A DNA stretch of 64,000 bases. Origin: Heterobilharzia americana. Lineage: Eukaryota; Platyhelminthes; Trematoda; Strigeidida; Schistosomatidae. Positions 26,201 to 36,263 of the stretch are shown in pieces (positions within the stretch are counted from its first letter, which is position 1; each line of letters starts with the position of its first letter). The translations under genes were made by a program, and so were the position numbers. The DNA is taken from the NCBI GenBank assembly GCA_944470555.2, contig OX104127.1:57196140-57260139 (forward strand), written 5' to 3'. The notes under the pieces were generated by a model. It was not told the origin of the DNA. It worked only from the letters and a program-made list of their open reading frames with translations, and did no database searches.

Positions 26201-27646
26201 CAAGAGATGCTCATAGTTTTCAGAAGACCACGCATCCTGTCAGCGTCTTCACCAGTCAGGATTCTTTCGTCTGCCTACTCCAAGCCAATCAGGTGCCCTC
26301 CTGGAAATAAGACAACCACTGACAAGTCATAGGTACTCCGGATTATACCCAATAACACACCTACTACGAAGCTGGACAGAAGTTATGATGGTGGATACCA
26401 CCACCGAACACCACCGCTTGTTGTTACTTCAGCTGCCAATACTCAGTAAGCTCTACACGACTGCATGAGTTCGAGTGGAGAATTTTGACAAGCGTTATGT
26501 ATCTGCTCGGTCCTCTAATCACTGTCAGACACAGACACAACACGTCTCCTTCGACAGAGGTGAGTGCTGCCTTCAGGTCAAGGAATACAACAAGTGTTGG
26601 GTGCTGGTCAGTATGCTTGTGTTCCACAACATGTTGAGGGATGGAGATATGATTATTGCACCTTCATTTAGGCATGAATCCTACCTGGTTTTTTCAGTTT
26701 GTTCTCGAGCTTCAGTCAGACCAGACAACTGTGGTGCTTTGGAGACTGTCGATGGATGTTCGGTTAAATCTCATGAAATAAAGACAAAAGACTGAAATTT
26801 CAAGGAACTCCGAAGTGAAACCAGTGATTTTTCACTGAAGAATTACAACTCTAAATGTCTCAGAACTTTTCACTGTAAAACTTCGGTAGTTAAGTCTCAA
26901 ATACATATGGCGACAGGATTTGGAGAGTGGCTGAAACCCATGTTAGCCAGTCAGCTCATTACAAAGAACAGGTAACACAAGTATGTGGTCAGTTTACCTA
27001 TGTTAGAGCTCTACACTGATCGTTCAAACCCAGTGAAATTCACTCATAACATATAGAAAAACACGAAATGGACACATTTATAGAAGTCAGTGAAAGCAAA
27101 CAACTTACATTTTTTAGAGGACGTTTATTGTTAAGGCCTATGGCTGTTCCTTTCATAGCAGGAGTTTTAGACTTCATTGTATCTCCACAATCAAGAGTAG
27201 AAACCAACGATCGCGAACAATTATAACACACAGTTCGTCCAGCTGAGAAACTTTGCAGCTGGTGACCTACGAACTCTCAACGTTTCAAATTTAACTTACG
27301 CAACCCATATATCTCAATTTCTTTGCCCTCTATTATCTCCTTCATCTGTTCCAAAGATCTGAAAGATAACCAAAAGATTGATCTCACTGTATAAGAGACT
27401 CGTTTTCTTTTCGCAAGCGATGAACCTCAGTGTCAAATTCTACAGAAAAATAAGACGAAACTTTAGAACTTACCATTTTGAGCTTGCTGTACCCTTCTTC
27501 GAACCTCTGTAAAGCGTTTACGTTTTAGACAGTAAATGCTTACTAGAAATAGACGTCGTGATTTCCCTTGAAAACAATCTCCTTAATTCAACCAGAGAAC
27601 TAGTGTACGCACAATCTATAGCCTGCAAATTGCCACCCAAGTCCAT
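14203..27646 (-). CDS. Putative shugoshin-like coiled-coil protein, complete left copy (11 exons)
   Basis: Exons in transcript order (minus strand): 27544-27646, 27474-27506, 27388-27439, 27300-27358, 27109-27266, 25102-25171, 24011-24223, 21834-22083, 19596-19897, 16157-16326, 14203-14412. All junctions are GT..AG and every phase agrees, giving 1620 nt, 539 residues and a TAA stop. The start ATG has A at -3 and G at +4, and is the first ATG after an in-frame stop. Residues about 15-85 form a heptad-rich coiled coil (VHRLRKENESL). Residues about 445-460 read PRPPSRRTLVEKKPVS, resembling the basic Shugoshin_C pattern; a KEN box (APC/C degron type) sits at 507-509, and the C-terminus is RRRR-rich. 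If the family is right, it would protect centromeric cohesin with PP2A. That assignment is inference; the gene structure is much firmer. Introns 1-4 are 29-37 nt; later ones contain RTE and SINE debris. Confidence 0.75.
14630..14735 (+). mobile_element. Degenerate tRNA-derived SINE with broken hammerhead
   Basis: B-box-like GTTCGATTCC followed by CACTGCTAAGCACTCCTATACTAGGAAGAGATAACTG: the hammerhead core has decayed (CTAAGCA instead of CTGAGGA, and GAAA lost). Lies in intron 10 of the left host-gene copy, just outside the visible arm. Confidence 0.55.
15201..15412 (+). repeat. Tandem repeat, about 70-bp unit, about three copies
   Basis: Units begin at 15201, 15270 and 15341 with CCTGCATTACCTAATTAC, CCCGGTATTACATAATCG and CCTGTATTACGTAATTAC. 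They are diverged from one another. Located in intron 10, 280 bp outside the point where the visible arm match is cut by the window. Confidence 0.75.
16702..18059 (-). mobile_element. RTE-like 5' ORF part: endonuclease, left arm
   Basis: The reverse complement reads CDTTILTSRSPLKQATFNVRT (17974-18060), then SRLCA, VISVFTLTDCS and GDLNAH blocks, the start and endonuclease domain of the RTE-like ORF. Many stops. A GGCT repeat interrupts it. Lies in intron 9 of the host gene. Confidence 0.75.
17771..17810 (-). repeat. GGCT microsatellite, longer in left arm
   Basis: GGCT units with one GCT phase slip. The right-arm counterpart (about 61890-61920) is shorter. Confidence 0.85.
18218..18275 (+). 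ncRNA. Sm-alpha-type hammerhead ribozyme, decayed, left arm
   Basis: Core CTGATGA (18231-18237) and GAAA (18252-18255), with predicted cleavage after GTC at 18264 and stem I ATCCA/TGGAT. Defects: the stem II partner of GTCC reads CAAC, and an extra C precedes the core. Cleavage is therefore doubtful. It is antisense to the host gene, in its intron 9. Confidence 0.8.
18276..19320. other. Intron 9 sequence, unassigned, left arm
   Basis: No recognised gene or element; mirrored at 60380-61425. Short open frames exist on both strands but show no motif. Confidence 0.4.
19320..19440 (-). mobile_element. Possible tRNA-derived SINE, left arm
   Basis: The reverse complement has AGTTTGTGGAGTTGACG, then a B-box-like GAGTTCGAACCCC. 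Mirrored at about 60270-60390 on plus. No hammerhead is seen. Confidence 0.4.
20110..20430 (+). mobile_element. RTE-like 3' end, left arm
   Basis: A frame reads SRDERNQWMRTLVDMHENRS (about 20190-20245; compare PRDYRNQWLETLSDMAQNRS), then a 3' UTR with AATGTGAAGTGTGGCAG. Inside intron 8 of the host gene, antisense to it. Confidence 0.7.
21126..21235 (+). mobile_element. Degenerate hammerhead SINE, left arm
   Basis: B-box-like GGTTCAATCCC at 21143-21153, then AGTCCCATACTACGACGAAACAGCTG: stem II and GAAA are recognisable but the CUGANGA core is gone. In host intron 8. Confidence 0.65.
22325..22795 (-). mobile_element. Decayed non-LTR element 3' end, left arm
   Basis: The reverse complement reads HPLSVVIRNRLRWIGYV, an RT-element C-terminal block (RNRLRWLGHV type), followed by a 3' UTR ending near ATACTACAATTTCCC. 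Heavily decayed; in host intron 7. Confidence 0.5.
25454..26729 (-). mobile_element. RTE-like RT middle and 3' part, left arm
   Basis: The reverse complement reads EHKHTDQHPTLVVFLDLKAA (compare FLDLKAAFDSV), then LEYADERILTGEDADRM, where the catalytic YADD is YADE, then decayed C-terminal blocks and a GAAGTGTAGGAACTTAAACC tail. In host intron 5. Confidence 0.75.
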
Positions 27647-28161
27647 TCTCGAGAAGAGCGCCACACAATTTACGTTCTTAACTCCGATGCTAATCAACAG
27701 CAGTTGATTTCAACAAAAAGATGCTTCCAATGCAATATCCAATATTGATAGTGCGAGCGTAGAAAACTGGTATTTTTTGATCTCTCGCGTCTAGTTCTTA
27801 GGGCTTGGTTCCAGTTGTTTGGTTTACTCCTGCAGTGGACGAGGAAATCCCCTCTGCTTTCTTGCTTTTAGCTTCGGTGAGGTGGATGTTTTGTGGGTTA
27901 GTAGGTTGTAATTTGTAGAGTGATTGGGGAGCTACAGGTTGCTGGGAAGTTTGGAGAACAACCGTGACTCCTGTCTGTGTAGGTACCTGAAGGAGAATAG
28001 TAAGGTAGTGGTAAAGGAATGAAGAGAGAAATAAGGAAGGGAAAAATAATAATAACGTAGGGAAGAGAAAAGGGAAGGAGAAGAAAAGGAGGGGTGAAAG
28101 AGAAATGAGAACGAAAGAAAAGTATTTGGGAATTGCCCGAATGGTCGCGTGGGTTTGGTTC

Positions 28162-29283
28162 CTACAGAAGAATTAGTAGGTAATGTGGGTGTATTAAGGA
28201 GAGAGATAGTGAGTGGTAGTTAGGAGGGAGTTGGGGGTACTGAGGTTGGTGACTACCTGAGTACGTCCGTGGTAGTCCATGCGAGGTGACATAACTGTCT
28301 AATCGCCTCTTGAAAGAGTCGATTGAAGGAGCTATAACGATGTGTCGCGGTAAGGCATTCCATAAAGCACATACTCTTAGGGAGAAAAATTTGGACCTGA
28401 GTGTGGTGTTGGCTCTCTGGTGTGCTATCTTAATGGGGTTTCCTCGTGAAGATCGTTCAGTTGCAGGCAAAATTGATTTGTTTGCATGGTCTGCCTGATG
28501 GGCGATCTTGTATGCCATAATGAGGTCACCCCTTTTCCTGCGATAACCCAAGGTAAATAGGTTGAGGTGTTTAAGTCTTTCAGGATACGTCTTTCCCCTT
28601 AGCCCCACAACTGATTTTGTTGCAGTTCTTTGTATTCTTTCAAGGAGATTAGAGTCTCTCTTGAGTGTTGGAGGAGCCACCGTATTGAAGACCTCTAGGT
28701 GCGGCCGCACGTAGGATTTGAAAATGGTGAGGAAGAGTTCGGGAGTGAGGGCGCCAAGCTGTCTACGCAGAAAGTGTAGAATGGCGTTCGCTCTGGTTGT
28801 CATACCTTTGTAGTTGGAGCTGGTGTCCAAGGTGTCGGAGAAGTTGAGCCCCAAATCTTTCTCCATGGACACTCTGGTGATAGCACGGTTGCTCAACATG
28901 TACTGGAAGTCGGTCGTACTTGCCTCATTTTTACTGATGTGCATTACTTTGCACTTTTCCAGGTTGAAGCTCAGGCCATTTTCCGACGACCAGAGCTCGA
29001 GTTGCTGCAAGTCCTTTTGTAGTGCTGCACAATCAGCTTCTTCGTTTACCACCCTCCAAATTTTTATGTCGTCAGCGAAGAGGAGGATGGGTGAGGATAT
29101 TTTGTCTGGCAGATCGTTGACAAACAGGAGGAACAGAAGCGGTCCTAGGATTGCTCCTTGGGATACTCCTGACGTCGAGGGTCTCCACTCCGACCTTATT
29201 CTGTTCACTTTAGTGCAGAACTGCCTCCCTTCCAGGTACTCCTTGAACCAAGAGAGTAGGGGTCCACTTATACCAGCTGACAT
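28162..29283 (-). pseudogene. LINE ORF2 C-terminal part: RT palm and thumb, left copy 1
   Basis: 373 codons. RT catalytic block LLFADDIKIW, upstream GVSQGAILGPLLFLLFVNDLP, and the CR1/Jockey-type C-terminal blocks RKRGDLIMAYKI and ALWNALP. The expected FLDLAKAFDSV block is coded just upstream, in frame but before the first ATG. Catalytic residues are retained; only the upstream frameshifts disable it. Confidence 0.85.
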
Positions 29284-29399
29284 GATCTTGTGAAGCAGTA
29301 CTGTGGGTGGGACACTGTCAAATGCTTTGGCTAGGTCGAGAAATACAACATGTACAGGTTTTCTATTATCCCAGCTTTGTGTCCAGTCGTCCCAGGCAG

Positions 29400-30836
29400 T
29401 TAGTAAGTTGGTGGCACATGAGCGACCACTACGAAAGCCGTGCTGAGCAGTGTGGACAGTGTTTTCCTATTGAGGAATTCCCAGATGGTGTCAGCTACCA
29501 GGCTTTCCAACACTTTCGACACAATAGGGAGTAGGGCAATTGGCCTGTAGCTGCCAGGGCTTTTTCTGTCTCCTCCCTTGAAGATGGGTGACAAGATGGC
29601 CCTCTTCCATTCTTTAGGGAGTTTGCACGAGTCTATTGAGTGCTCAAAGAGGTTGCGAAGTGGTTTGGTAAGCACCTCGGCGCAGTTTTTCAGAACCACT
29701 GGTTTCAGGTTATCGCAGCCAGGGGACTTGCCCGGACGTAGCCTAGATAGCTTCTCGAACACCTTTTTCTCTGTAATAGAGACGTGACAGAGGTATTCGT
29801 TATTTGCGACCTGGTCGGTGTCGTAGCGAGTCGGTGTGGATCTTGTGTCAGTGCTGAGTTGGGCTTGGAAGTGTGAGCTCAAAAGCTCGGCAATCTCTAG
29901 ACTGCTTAGCACACTCCCGTCATGGCCTGTGACAAGATTCACTCCCTTACTGGTCGACTTTCTTCTTGACATGAAGCGGTACAGGTTTTTGGGGTTGCTT
30001 TGTAACCTCGCTGCCAAGTTTGTTTGGTAGGAAAATCTGTCGTTACGCACTCTAATGTTACAGAGATTGCGAATCCTTTTGTAGTTCAAGAAGTCAGACT
30101 CCCTGCGTGATGTACGCCACTTGAACCAAGCCTGCTTCTTGCTCCGGATAAGCCTCTCTGTCCCACGCTTTAACCATGAGGTTCTCATTGATTGTCTGTG
30201 TGTTACTTCTGGTACACTGTGACTGATGGCCCCAGTGATTATTTTCTTCACCTCCAACCAGTGTTCATCTATTGTGAGATGAGTCCAGTCCACTGGCCAT
30301 GATGCATTCATGAGGTAGTCCCTCATGGTCTCATAGTTGGCCTTGCTGTAGCAAGGGAAGGTGTTGGACGTCTCCAGTTGCAGAGCCTCCCTAGTTATCA
30401 TGGAGAAGGTGATTACAGCGTGGTCACTGAGGCCAAGGGGAGGTTGGATGCAAACATCCTCAATGAGAAGTTCATCGTTCGTCAGAACGTAGTCAAGGCG
30501 CGATGCGTTTCCGTTAGGTCCCCAGCGTGTAGCATCACCCACTTTCTCTGAGAGGCCAGCAGTCTTAATTGCATCCTTCAGCTTCTGATTGAAGGATCTG
30601 ATGCGTCTCCCTTCCGTCTCGAAGAGGATGGACGGGGTGTTGAAGTCGCCGGCAATGACTACGGAATCGTAATTTGCAGAGGAAGTCGTTAAGATAGCCT
30701 TGATGATCATTTCCTTATGTGTAGGGGAGCTGGTGGGGGACCGATATATGACTCCGAGCAGGTATTTGGTACTGTGGAGAGTGAAGTAGCACCATAGAGA
30801 CTCTGGGAGCTGGGTTAAGGCCGTATCGCTAACCAT
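29400..30836 (-). pseudogene. LINE ORF2 middle part: endonuclease end plus RT N-terminus, left copy 1
   Basis: 478 codons. It starts with endonuclease blocks (GVIYRSP, AGDFNTP, RLDYVLTND, LSDHAVI), followed by a basic linker and RT blocks (PGKSPGCDNLKP, LPKEWK, PGSYRPIALLP). The frame is lost after FLNRK because one G is missing from a GGG run that is intact in spacer copy 3. The remaining RT is in another frame at 28162-29283. Confidence 0.82.
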
Positions 30837-30844
30837 CCTTGCCT

Positions 30845-31150
30845 TTAAACAGAGTTTACGTAGATAGCCACTCCTCCTCCTGCTCTATGTTCCCTGTCCC
30901 TGCGGAAGAGTTCCATGCCAGTAACATGCATCTCTTCGTCGGAGATGTCTGGCGAGAGCCAGGATTCGGTGATGAATATGATGTCGGAGTGCTGATGTGC
31001 ACGCAGCGTCCTCATTTCTGCTACCTTCCCTCTTAGCCCCCTAACGTTGCTGTACATACATATTAGAGTGTGCCTGGTGAGGGGGAGGTCTGGTTGTGTA
31101 TTTTCGCAGGATGAGCTTATGTGGTTGGGTCTACCCTCGCCAGTCCTCAT
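30845..31150 (-). pseudogene. LINE ORF2 N-terminal part: endonuclease start, left copy 1
   Basis: Contains YSNVRGLRGKVAEM and ITESWL, the N-terminal blocks of exonuclease-endonuclease-phosphatase domains of LINEs, then GGGVAIYV. The frame stops after 101 codons because one base is missing relative to copy 2, and the rest of the domain continues in the adjacent frame (30836 downward). Confidence 0.75.
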
Positions 31151-31832
31151 AGGACTGGCATTGTTCCGTTTTTTGGTTTTTGTTATTAACTTGGGTGGGG
31201 GCTGTGGCAGTGGTGGCTTCTTTACTTGATGTATCTAACTCACTGGTCAGCGCCTGTGTGACGACCACTGACTCCAGAGGTCTTGGTGGTTGTCGTCTCT
31301 CCTCTTGCCTTGTGGGTCTAGGCTTACTTTCACATATACGTATTGAGCCACCCATGCGATCCTTCGCATTATACCATGCCTGTAGAACGTCTGTGAGGGA
31401 GGCATATGAGTCGAACTGGACGGCGAGTAGTCTGGGATTGGGTATGGTCTTCAGGTGCGCTGGCCTTGGCAGTCTACTGACGCTGTTGGCCGGTATACTG
31501 TTGAGACCAACTTTGGTTGAGAGCCATTGCCATTGTTGGACGTCATGAAAGTACCGATCTTTGACCGAGCGGTCACTTGGCAATTCTGGAATCCCATGTA
31601 CAACTATAGTGTTGTTTCTGTTGGGATTTCCAACCGCTGACTTTCTCTCCTCCTCTCTTATTGACCATGGCTTGTCAGGCCTGGCCCGAATTTTACAGGC
31701 ATTAACAACGTCCGGTTGTCGCGAGAGGAGGAGTGTGTCTTCAGCCTCTTTGGCAGTATTTAGGGACACACGTAAAGGGGGTGGCTTATCTCGGGGTGCA
31801 CGAATTCCTCGAGAAAGGCGACATAAAGTCAC
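31131..31832 (-). pseudogene. LINE ORF1-like protein, left copy 1
   Basis: 233 codons upstream of the endonuclease frame, as expected for ORF1 of a CR1-like element. The central part (NTIVVHGIPELP ... DVQQWQWLSTKVGL) is conserved with copy 2 of the same family (35249-35797). It overlaps the next frame by 20 bases. The right-arm counterpart carries an extra base near the end and so diverges after the NNK residues. Role in the element: nucleic-acid-binding partner of ORF2, by position only. Confidence 0.6.
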
Positions 31833-31858
31833 GTCAAGTGATTCCGAACAAAAGATTA

Positions 31859-32749
31859 AAATAAATACTTCTTCATTGTCTTCATTATGTAAAAGGATTT
31901 ATTATTAAGGTTATATGCATATCCAGAGTCTCCGGGTACCGATGGGCTATGTTCTAGAAGCTTTCCGTCATCTACAGATCAGGATTAGTAGCACTACCTT
32001 GAGGCCAGATTACCTAATAATCGGCAATCTCCGTCCCTTCAGGATTTGGGGGACCAGGAAGACGATTGTGACCACTCCAAACCTAGAACATACTCCAATA
32101 AGACAGACGTAGGACCCAAGGGACCATTGTTCACAAATTCCACAACACGAAGTTTGAGGTAAGTAGATTCTGGTTTTACGACCTTAAGTAAGTCGGCCGA
32201 CTTGTGAAGGCCAATAATTCCTCGAAATCAGCAACCCAAGGTTCGGTGAAATTCAGCGCTCATAGTGAGTTTCACAGTCTTAGTAGACTGGTTAAACTGG
32301 AGACCTAAGGTCAAGGATTCATGCCAACAGGGATGTTGTCGTGCTACTTTGGGTTACTCGCGTGCGATTTACTTAGTCTATGCGCCTCTGCATTTCGATT
32401 CATTCATCAAATACACTATTCGTACCTGATTACGTTATCATGTTCCCTTTCCGTCTCACTCATAGATGTTTCACAATTATGCAGAACTAAATGTTAAACT
32501 CTGAATCTGTCAAGATCGAGTAAGGACAGTTCCTCAGGGTATTTTGCCCCGTCTTCTAAGTCCCTCGGAACCACTCCGACCCTGTAGTGGATTTCAATAC
32601 AGTATATCCGAACACTTACCAGACGTAGTTTTGGTAAGCTTAGCAGGTGGCTAGTTATCCCTTAATTTGTATGATGTATAATCTGTCTTCAGATTGTGGT
32701 GTAAAGAAGATTCGCAAATATCGTGGCGTGAGCCAGTTTTTTAAACCTC
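31859..32749. other. Unassigned segment between LINE copies 1 and 2, left arm
   Basis: About 0.9 kb, shared with 46939-47829. It holds no convincing gene. Around 32275-32345 there is a tRNA-like stretch (gactggttaaactggagacc and a degenerate B box, ggtcaaggattcatgcc), perhaps a decayed SINE. The 3' end of copy 2 and 5' end of copy 1 border it, so both boundaries are approximate. Confidence 0.4.
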
Positions 32750-33701
32750 CGGTATCCAACGCTGATAGTGCGAGCGTAGGAACTTGATAGTTTTCGGTCG
32801 CTCGCGTCTGGTTCTTGAGCTTGGTTCGGGTTGTTAGGTCTGCTCCTGCAGTAGACAAGGGGATCTCTTCCGCTTTCTTGCCTCCGGCTACAGTGAGGCG
32901 AACGAATTGTGGGTTGGTAAATTGCAATTTGTAGAGCGAGTAGGGAGCTACATGGTTCAGGGAGGATTAGAGGTCTGTCGTGACTCCTGTCTGTGTAGGT
33001 GTCTGAATAGGAACAATCAGATGGTGAGAAAAAGTACGTATGAATTATCCGAGGGGTAGAAGTAGATAGCACGGGTCTAGTTGCCAGGGGAAAGTTAGTA
33101 GATGATGTAACTGTATCTAGAAGAGAGGTTTTGAATGGTAGGTAGAAAGGAAGTGATAGTGGGCTAGCGAGGTAAGCAACTCCGTGAGTACGTCTGTGAT
33201 AAATCATGCGAAATTACATGACTGTCTGTCTTTTGAATAAGCCTACCGAGGGGGTTATGACTGCATCCTGCGGTAGAGCATTCCATAAAGCACATGCTCT
33301 CAGGAAGAAGACGTTGGACCTGGGCGTGGTGTTAGCTCTCTGATGTACTGTCTTGATGGAGTTCCCTCGAGATGGCCGCTGTGTTGCGGGCAAGGCTAGT
33401 TTGTTTGTGTGGTTTGCCTGATGGGTGATCCTGTAGGCCATAATGGTGCCACCCCGCTTTCTGAGATAACCCAAGGTGAACAGGTTTAGGTGTTTCAGTC
33501 TTCCAGAGTATGCCTTCCCCTTTAGTCCCACGACTGGTTTTGTTGCATGTCTTTGTGTTTTTTTCAAGAAGGTTAGAGTCTATCGAGTGTTAGGGATGCC
33601 GCCGTGTTGAAGACCTCTGGGTGCAGCCGTACATAGAATTTGAAAACTGTGAGAAACAGTTCAGGGGCGACGGCACCAAGCTGTCCACACAGAAAGCGCA
33701 A

Positions 33702-33876
33702 GGTGGAGACGTAACTCTTCCATCACCCGGCGTCAATCTCCCACCCACTTCGTCCCGGGGTTGCAGTCGGTGGCTCTTGCGTACGAAGTTAGCTGTCAGT
33801 TGAGCTTGCGTACTATATCCAATCGGAATATATAACAGTTGTCTTACGAAGATATAGTAGCGGCAACGAAGGTGTT
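33702..33876. repeat. 175-bp insert in LINE copy 2, left arm
   Basis: Sequence foreign to the LINE, flanked by two similar 49-bp copies of the RT segment (33653-33701 and 33877-33925). Mirrored at 45811-45985. Identity unknown. Confidence 0.6.
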
Positions 33877-35248
33877 AAAACAGTTCGGGGGCGAGGGCAC
33901 CAGTCTGTCCACTCGGAAAGCGCAAAGTGGCATTCACCCTGGTTGCCATGTCTTTTTGGTTGCAACCGGTGTTCAAGATGTCGGAAAAGTTGAGCCACGA
34001 GCCTTTTTCCTTGGGTACTCTGGTGATAGCACGGTCGCTCAACATGTGTCGGAAGCCGGCCATCCTTGCTTCATAGCCACTGATGTGCATTGCTTTTCAC
34101 TTTTCCAGATTGGAGCTCGCGTCGCCTTCCGATGACCAGAGCTCAAGTTACTGTGGGTTATTTTGCAGTGCCGTACATTCAGCCTCTTTCCTTAGTACCC
34201 CCTCCCCCAAATTTTAATGTCACCAGCGAAGAGGAGGATGGGTGAGGGGGTTTTGTGTGGCATGCCGCTGATAAGCAGGAGGAACAGAAGTGGTCCCGTG
34301 GTTGCTCCTTGAAACACCCCTGATGCCAATGGTCTCCATTTCGGCCTTGGTACAGAACTCCCTACCTTCTAGGTACTCCTTGAACCGGGAGAGTAGAGGC
34401 TCCCCTACCCTGGTTGACATGACCCTGTGAAGCGGGGTTGTGGGCGGAACACTGTCAGATGCTTTTGCTAGGCCGGCAAAACATCATGCGCTGGTTTTCT
34501 GTTGTCCCACCTAAGCGTTCAGTCAGCCCAAGCAGTCGGCAAGTTGGCGGTACGTGAACAACCACTCCGAAAGCCATGTTGGACAGTACGGACGGTGTTT
34601 TCCCCGGTAGGGAATTTTCAGATCTCGTTGGCTAACATGCTCTCTAATACTTTGGACAGTGTGGGGAGTAGGGTGATCGGTCCGTAGCTGCCAGGGCTTT
34701 CTCTGTCTCCACCAGGTCCTCAACGTGTGGCGTCACCCGCTTGCTCTGGGAGGTCAACAGTCTCAGTTGCATTCTTCGGTCTATCACTCAAGGATCTGGT
34801 GTACCTCCCTCCCATCTCGGAGAAGGTGGACGGAGTGTTGGAGTCATTGGCGATGGTTACGGAGTTGCGGTCTGCAGAAAAGATCGCCAGGATTACCTTG
34901 ATGACCGTTCCCTTACGTGTAGGGGAGCCTGTGGTGAACGGGTATGTGGCCCCAAGCTGGTATTTGGTACGGTGAAGGGCGAAGTAGCATGACAAGGATT
35001 CCGGGAGCTGGATTAGAACCGTGTCGCTGACCACTCTTGCCTTTAACCGGGAGCTTACGTAGGGAGCCACTTCCCCTCCCGCCCTGAGCTCTCTGTCCCT
35101 GCGGAAGAGTTCCATCCCGATGACATACATCGCCCGTCGGCAATGCCTGGTGAGGGCCAGGATTCTGTGGCGAACACGAGGTTGGAGTGCAGGTGTTCGT
35201 GGAGCGTCCTCATCTCCACTATTTTCCCTCTCAGCCCCCAACGTTGCT

Positions 35249-35797
35249 TCACACACATCTTAGGGTGTGCCTGATGGGAGGAAACGACTGATTGCGTACT
35301 TTCGTGAGAGGGGTACGGGGTTGGGTCCAGGATCGCCGGTCCCCGCATGGCTGGCATCGCTCCGCTCTCGGCGCTTTACTTTCAACTTGCGCGCAGGCTG
35401 CATCAGCAGGAGTCTCAGTACTCGACGCACTTGACTCGCTGATCAGTGCCTGTGTGACAATCACTAACTCCAGAGGTCCTGGCGGTTGCCACCCACCTTT
35501 TTGCCAGATGGGTCCTGACTTATTCTCACACAGGCGCATTGAAACACCCATGTGATACTTCGCGTTATGCCACGCGTGTAGAACCCCTGTGAGGGAGGCA
35601 TGCGGGTCAAATTGGATATCTAGTAGTCCAGAAGTAGAGATGGACTTCGGGTGCATTGGTCTTGGCGGTCTACCGACTCTGCCAGCCACTACACTGACGA
35701 GACCAACTTTGTTCGAAAGCCATCGCCATTGTTGGACGCCGTGGGGATCTTTAGCGGACCAGTCAATTGGCAGTTCTGGGATCCCATGCGCAACCAC
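35249..35797 (-). pseudogene. LINE ORF1-like fragment, left copy 2
   Basis: Identical in predicted sequence to the 182-codon frame at 43890-44438 of the other arm. ORF1 of an inactive element. Confidence 0.6.
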
Positions 35798-36263
35798 GCT
35801 GTTTCCGTTTTCGTTCTCAAATGCTGATTTTCCTTCCTCCTCTCTTACTTACCATGGTTTTCCAGTCCTGGCCCGAATTTTGCAGATATCTACGACGTCC
35901 CGTTGGCGTGAGGGAGGGAGGGGTCCTTCGGTTTCTTTAACGGCGTTCAGGGATACACGTTCGGAAATTGGCTTGCCTTGGGGTGCCTGCTTCCGCGAAA
36001 AAGACGGTACAGCGTGGCAGGTGGAGGAGATAGTTCCAGTGTCTGACAGTAATCAGCCCACATTTAGCTGTTAAACGGTTCTTTCTCTACCGACAGCGAC
36101 TCCGTCGTAACATTGACGTTTAACGAGGTGATCGAGTTAGACCCTCTGTGGCTTGTGTTAGTCATAGGCGACATGCCTGACTTCCTAGTGGGTTTTGTTA
36201 TGCATTTCTTCTGGTTGTTTCTCGGTCGCAGCACCCAGGATGTTCGGATTGGTTTTCGTCAAG

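Larger units (their letters stand above)
27733..31858 (-). mobile_element. CR1-like non-LTR retrotransposon, copy 1, left arm
   Basis: Order on the minus strand: ORF1-like gene, apurinic-type endonuclease, reverse transcriptase with F-A-D-D catalytic motif, 3' UTR ending near CGCTCGCACTATCAATATTGG. It is the least decayed LINE in the window, but ORF2 is broken by two 1-bp deletions (near 30843 and 29466), so it cannot encode one polyprotein. The same lesions occur in the right arm. Its base composition is GC-richer than the surrounding host sequence. Confidence 0.88.
15692..36263. repeat. Left arm of giant inverted repeat
   Basis: This arm is the reverse complement of 43424-64000. Paired coordinates sum to 79687 at the inner end and 79692 at the outer end, drifting up to 79702 in between because of small indels such as poly-A and GGCT length changes. 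The inner match ends sharply at 36263/43424, inside retrotransposon sequence. At the outer end, 15692 pairs with the last base of the window, so the arm boundary is not seen. Whole exons, degenerate elements and even frameshifts are shared, so the duplication is recent or the arms are homogenised. An assembly artefact (inverted haplotig or missed-adapter join) must be excluded. Confidence 0.95.
32750..36263 (-). mobile_element. Older CR1-like LINE, copy 2, left arm (internally deleted)
   Basis: Same family as copy 1 but with many stops. ORF1-like (35249-35797), endonuclease (about 34720-35240), RT palm (about 33900-34470), C-terminal RALWNALP-type block (33214-33567) and 3' UTR are visible. 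About 0.95 kb between the endonuclease and the RT is deleted: near 34716 the sequence jumps from the GDATR block straight to the GDRESPGSY block. A 175-bp unrelated insert flanked by near-duplicate 49-bp segments lies at 33702-33876. Confidence 0.82.

Noticed and set aside
28814..29293. 159-codon open frame antisense to the LINE RT (mirrored at 50396-50875)
   Set aside because: It lies exactly opposite the conserved RT palm and shows only mirror-frame residues; a shadow.
32655..33207. Overlapping frames of 90 and 172 codons at the end of LINE copy 2 (mirrored at 46481-47033)
   Set aside because: They fall in the LINE 3' UTR and beyond; copy 1 has no matching frame.
35589..36074. 161-codon plus-strand frame opposite LINE ORF1 (mirrored at 43613-44098)
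   Set aside because: Antisense to ORF1-like coding sequence, with no motif of its own.
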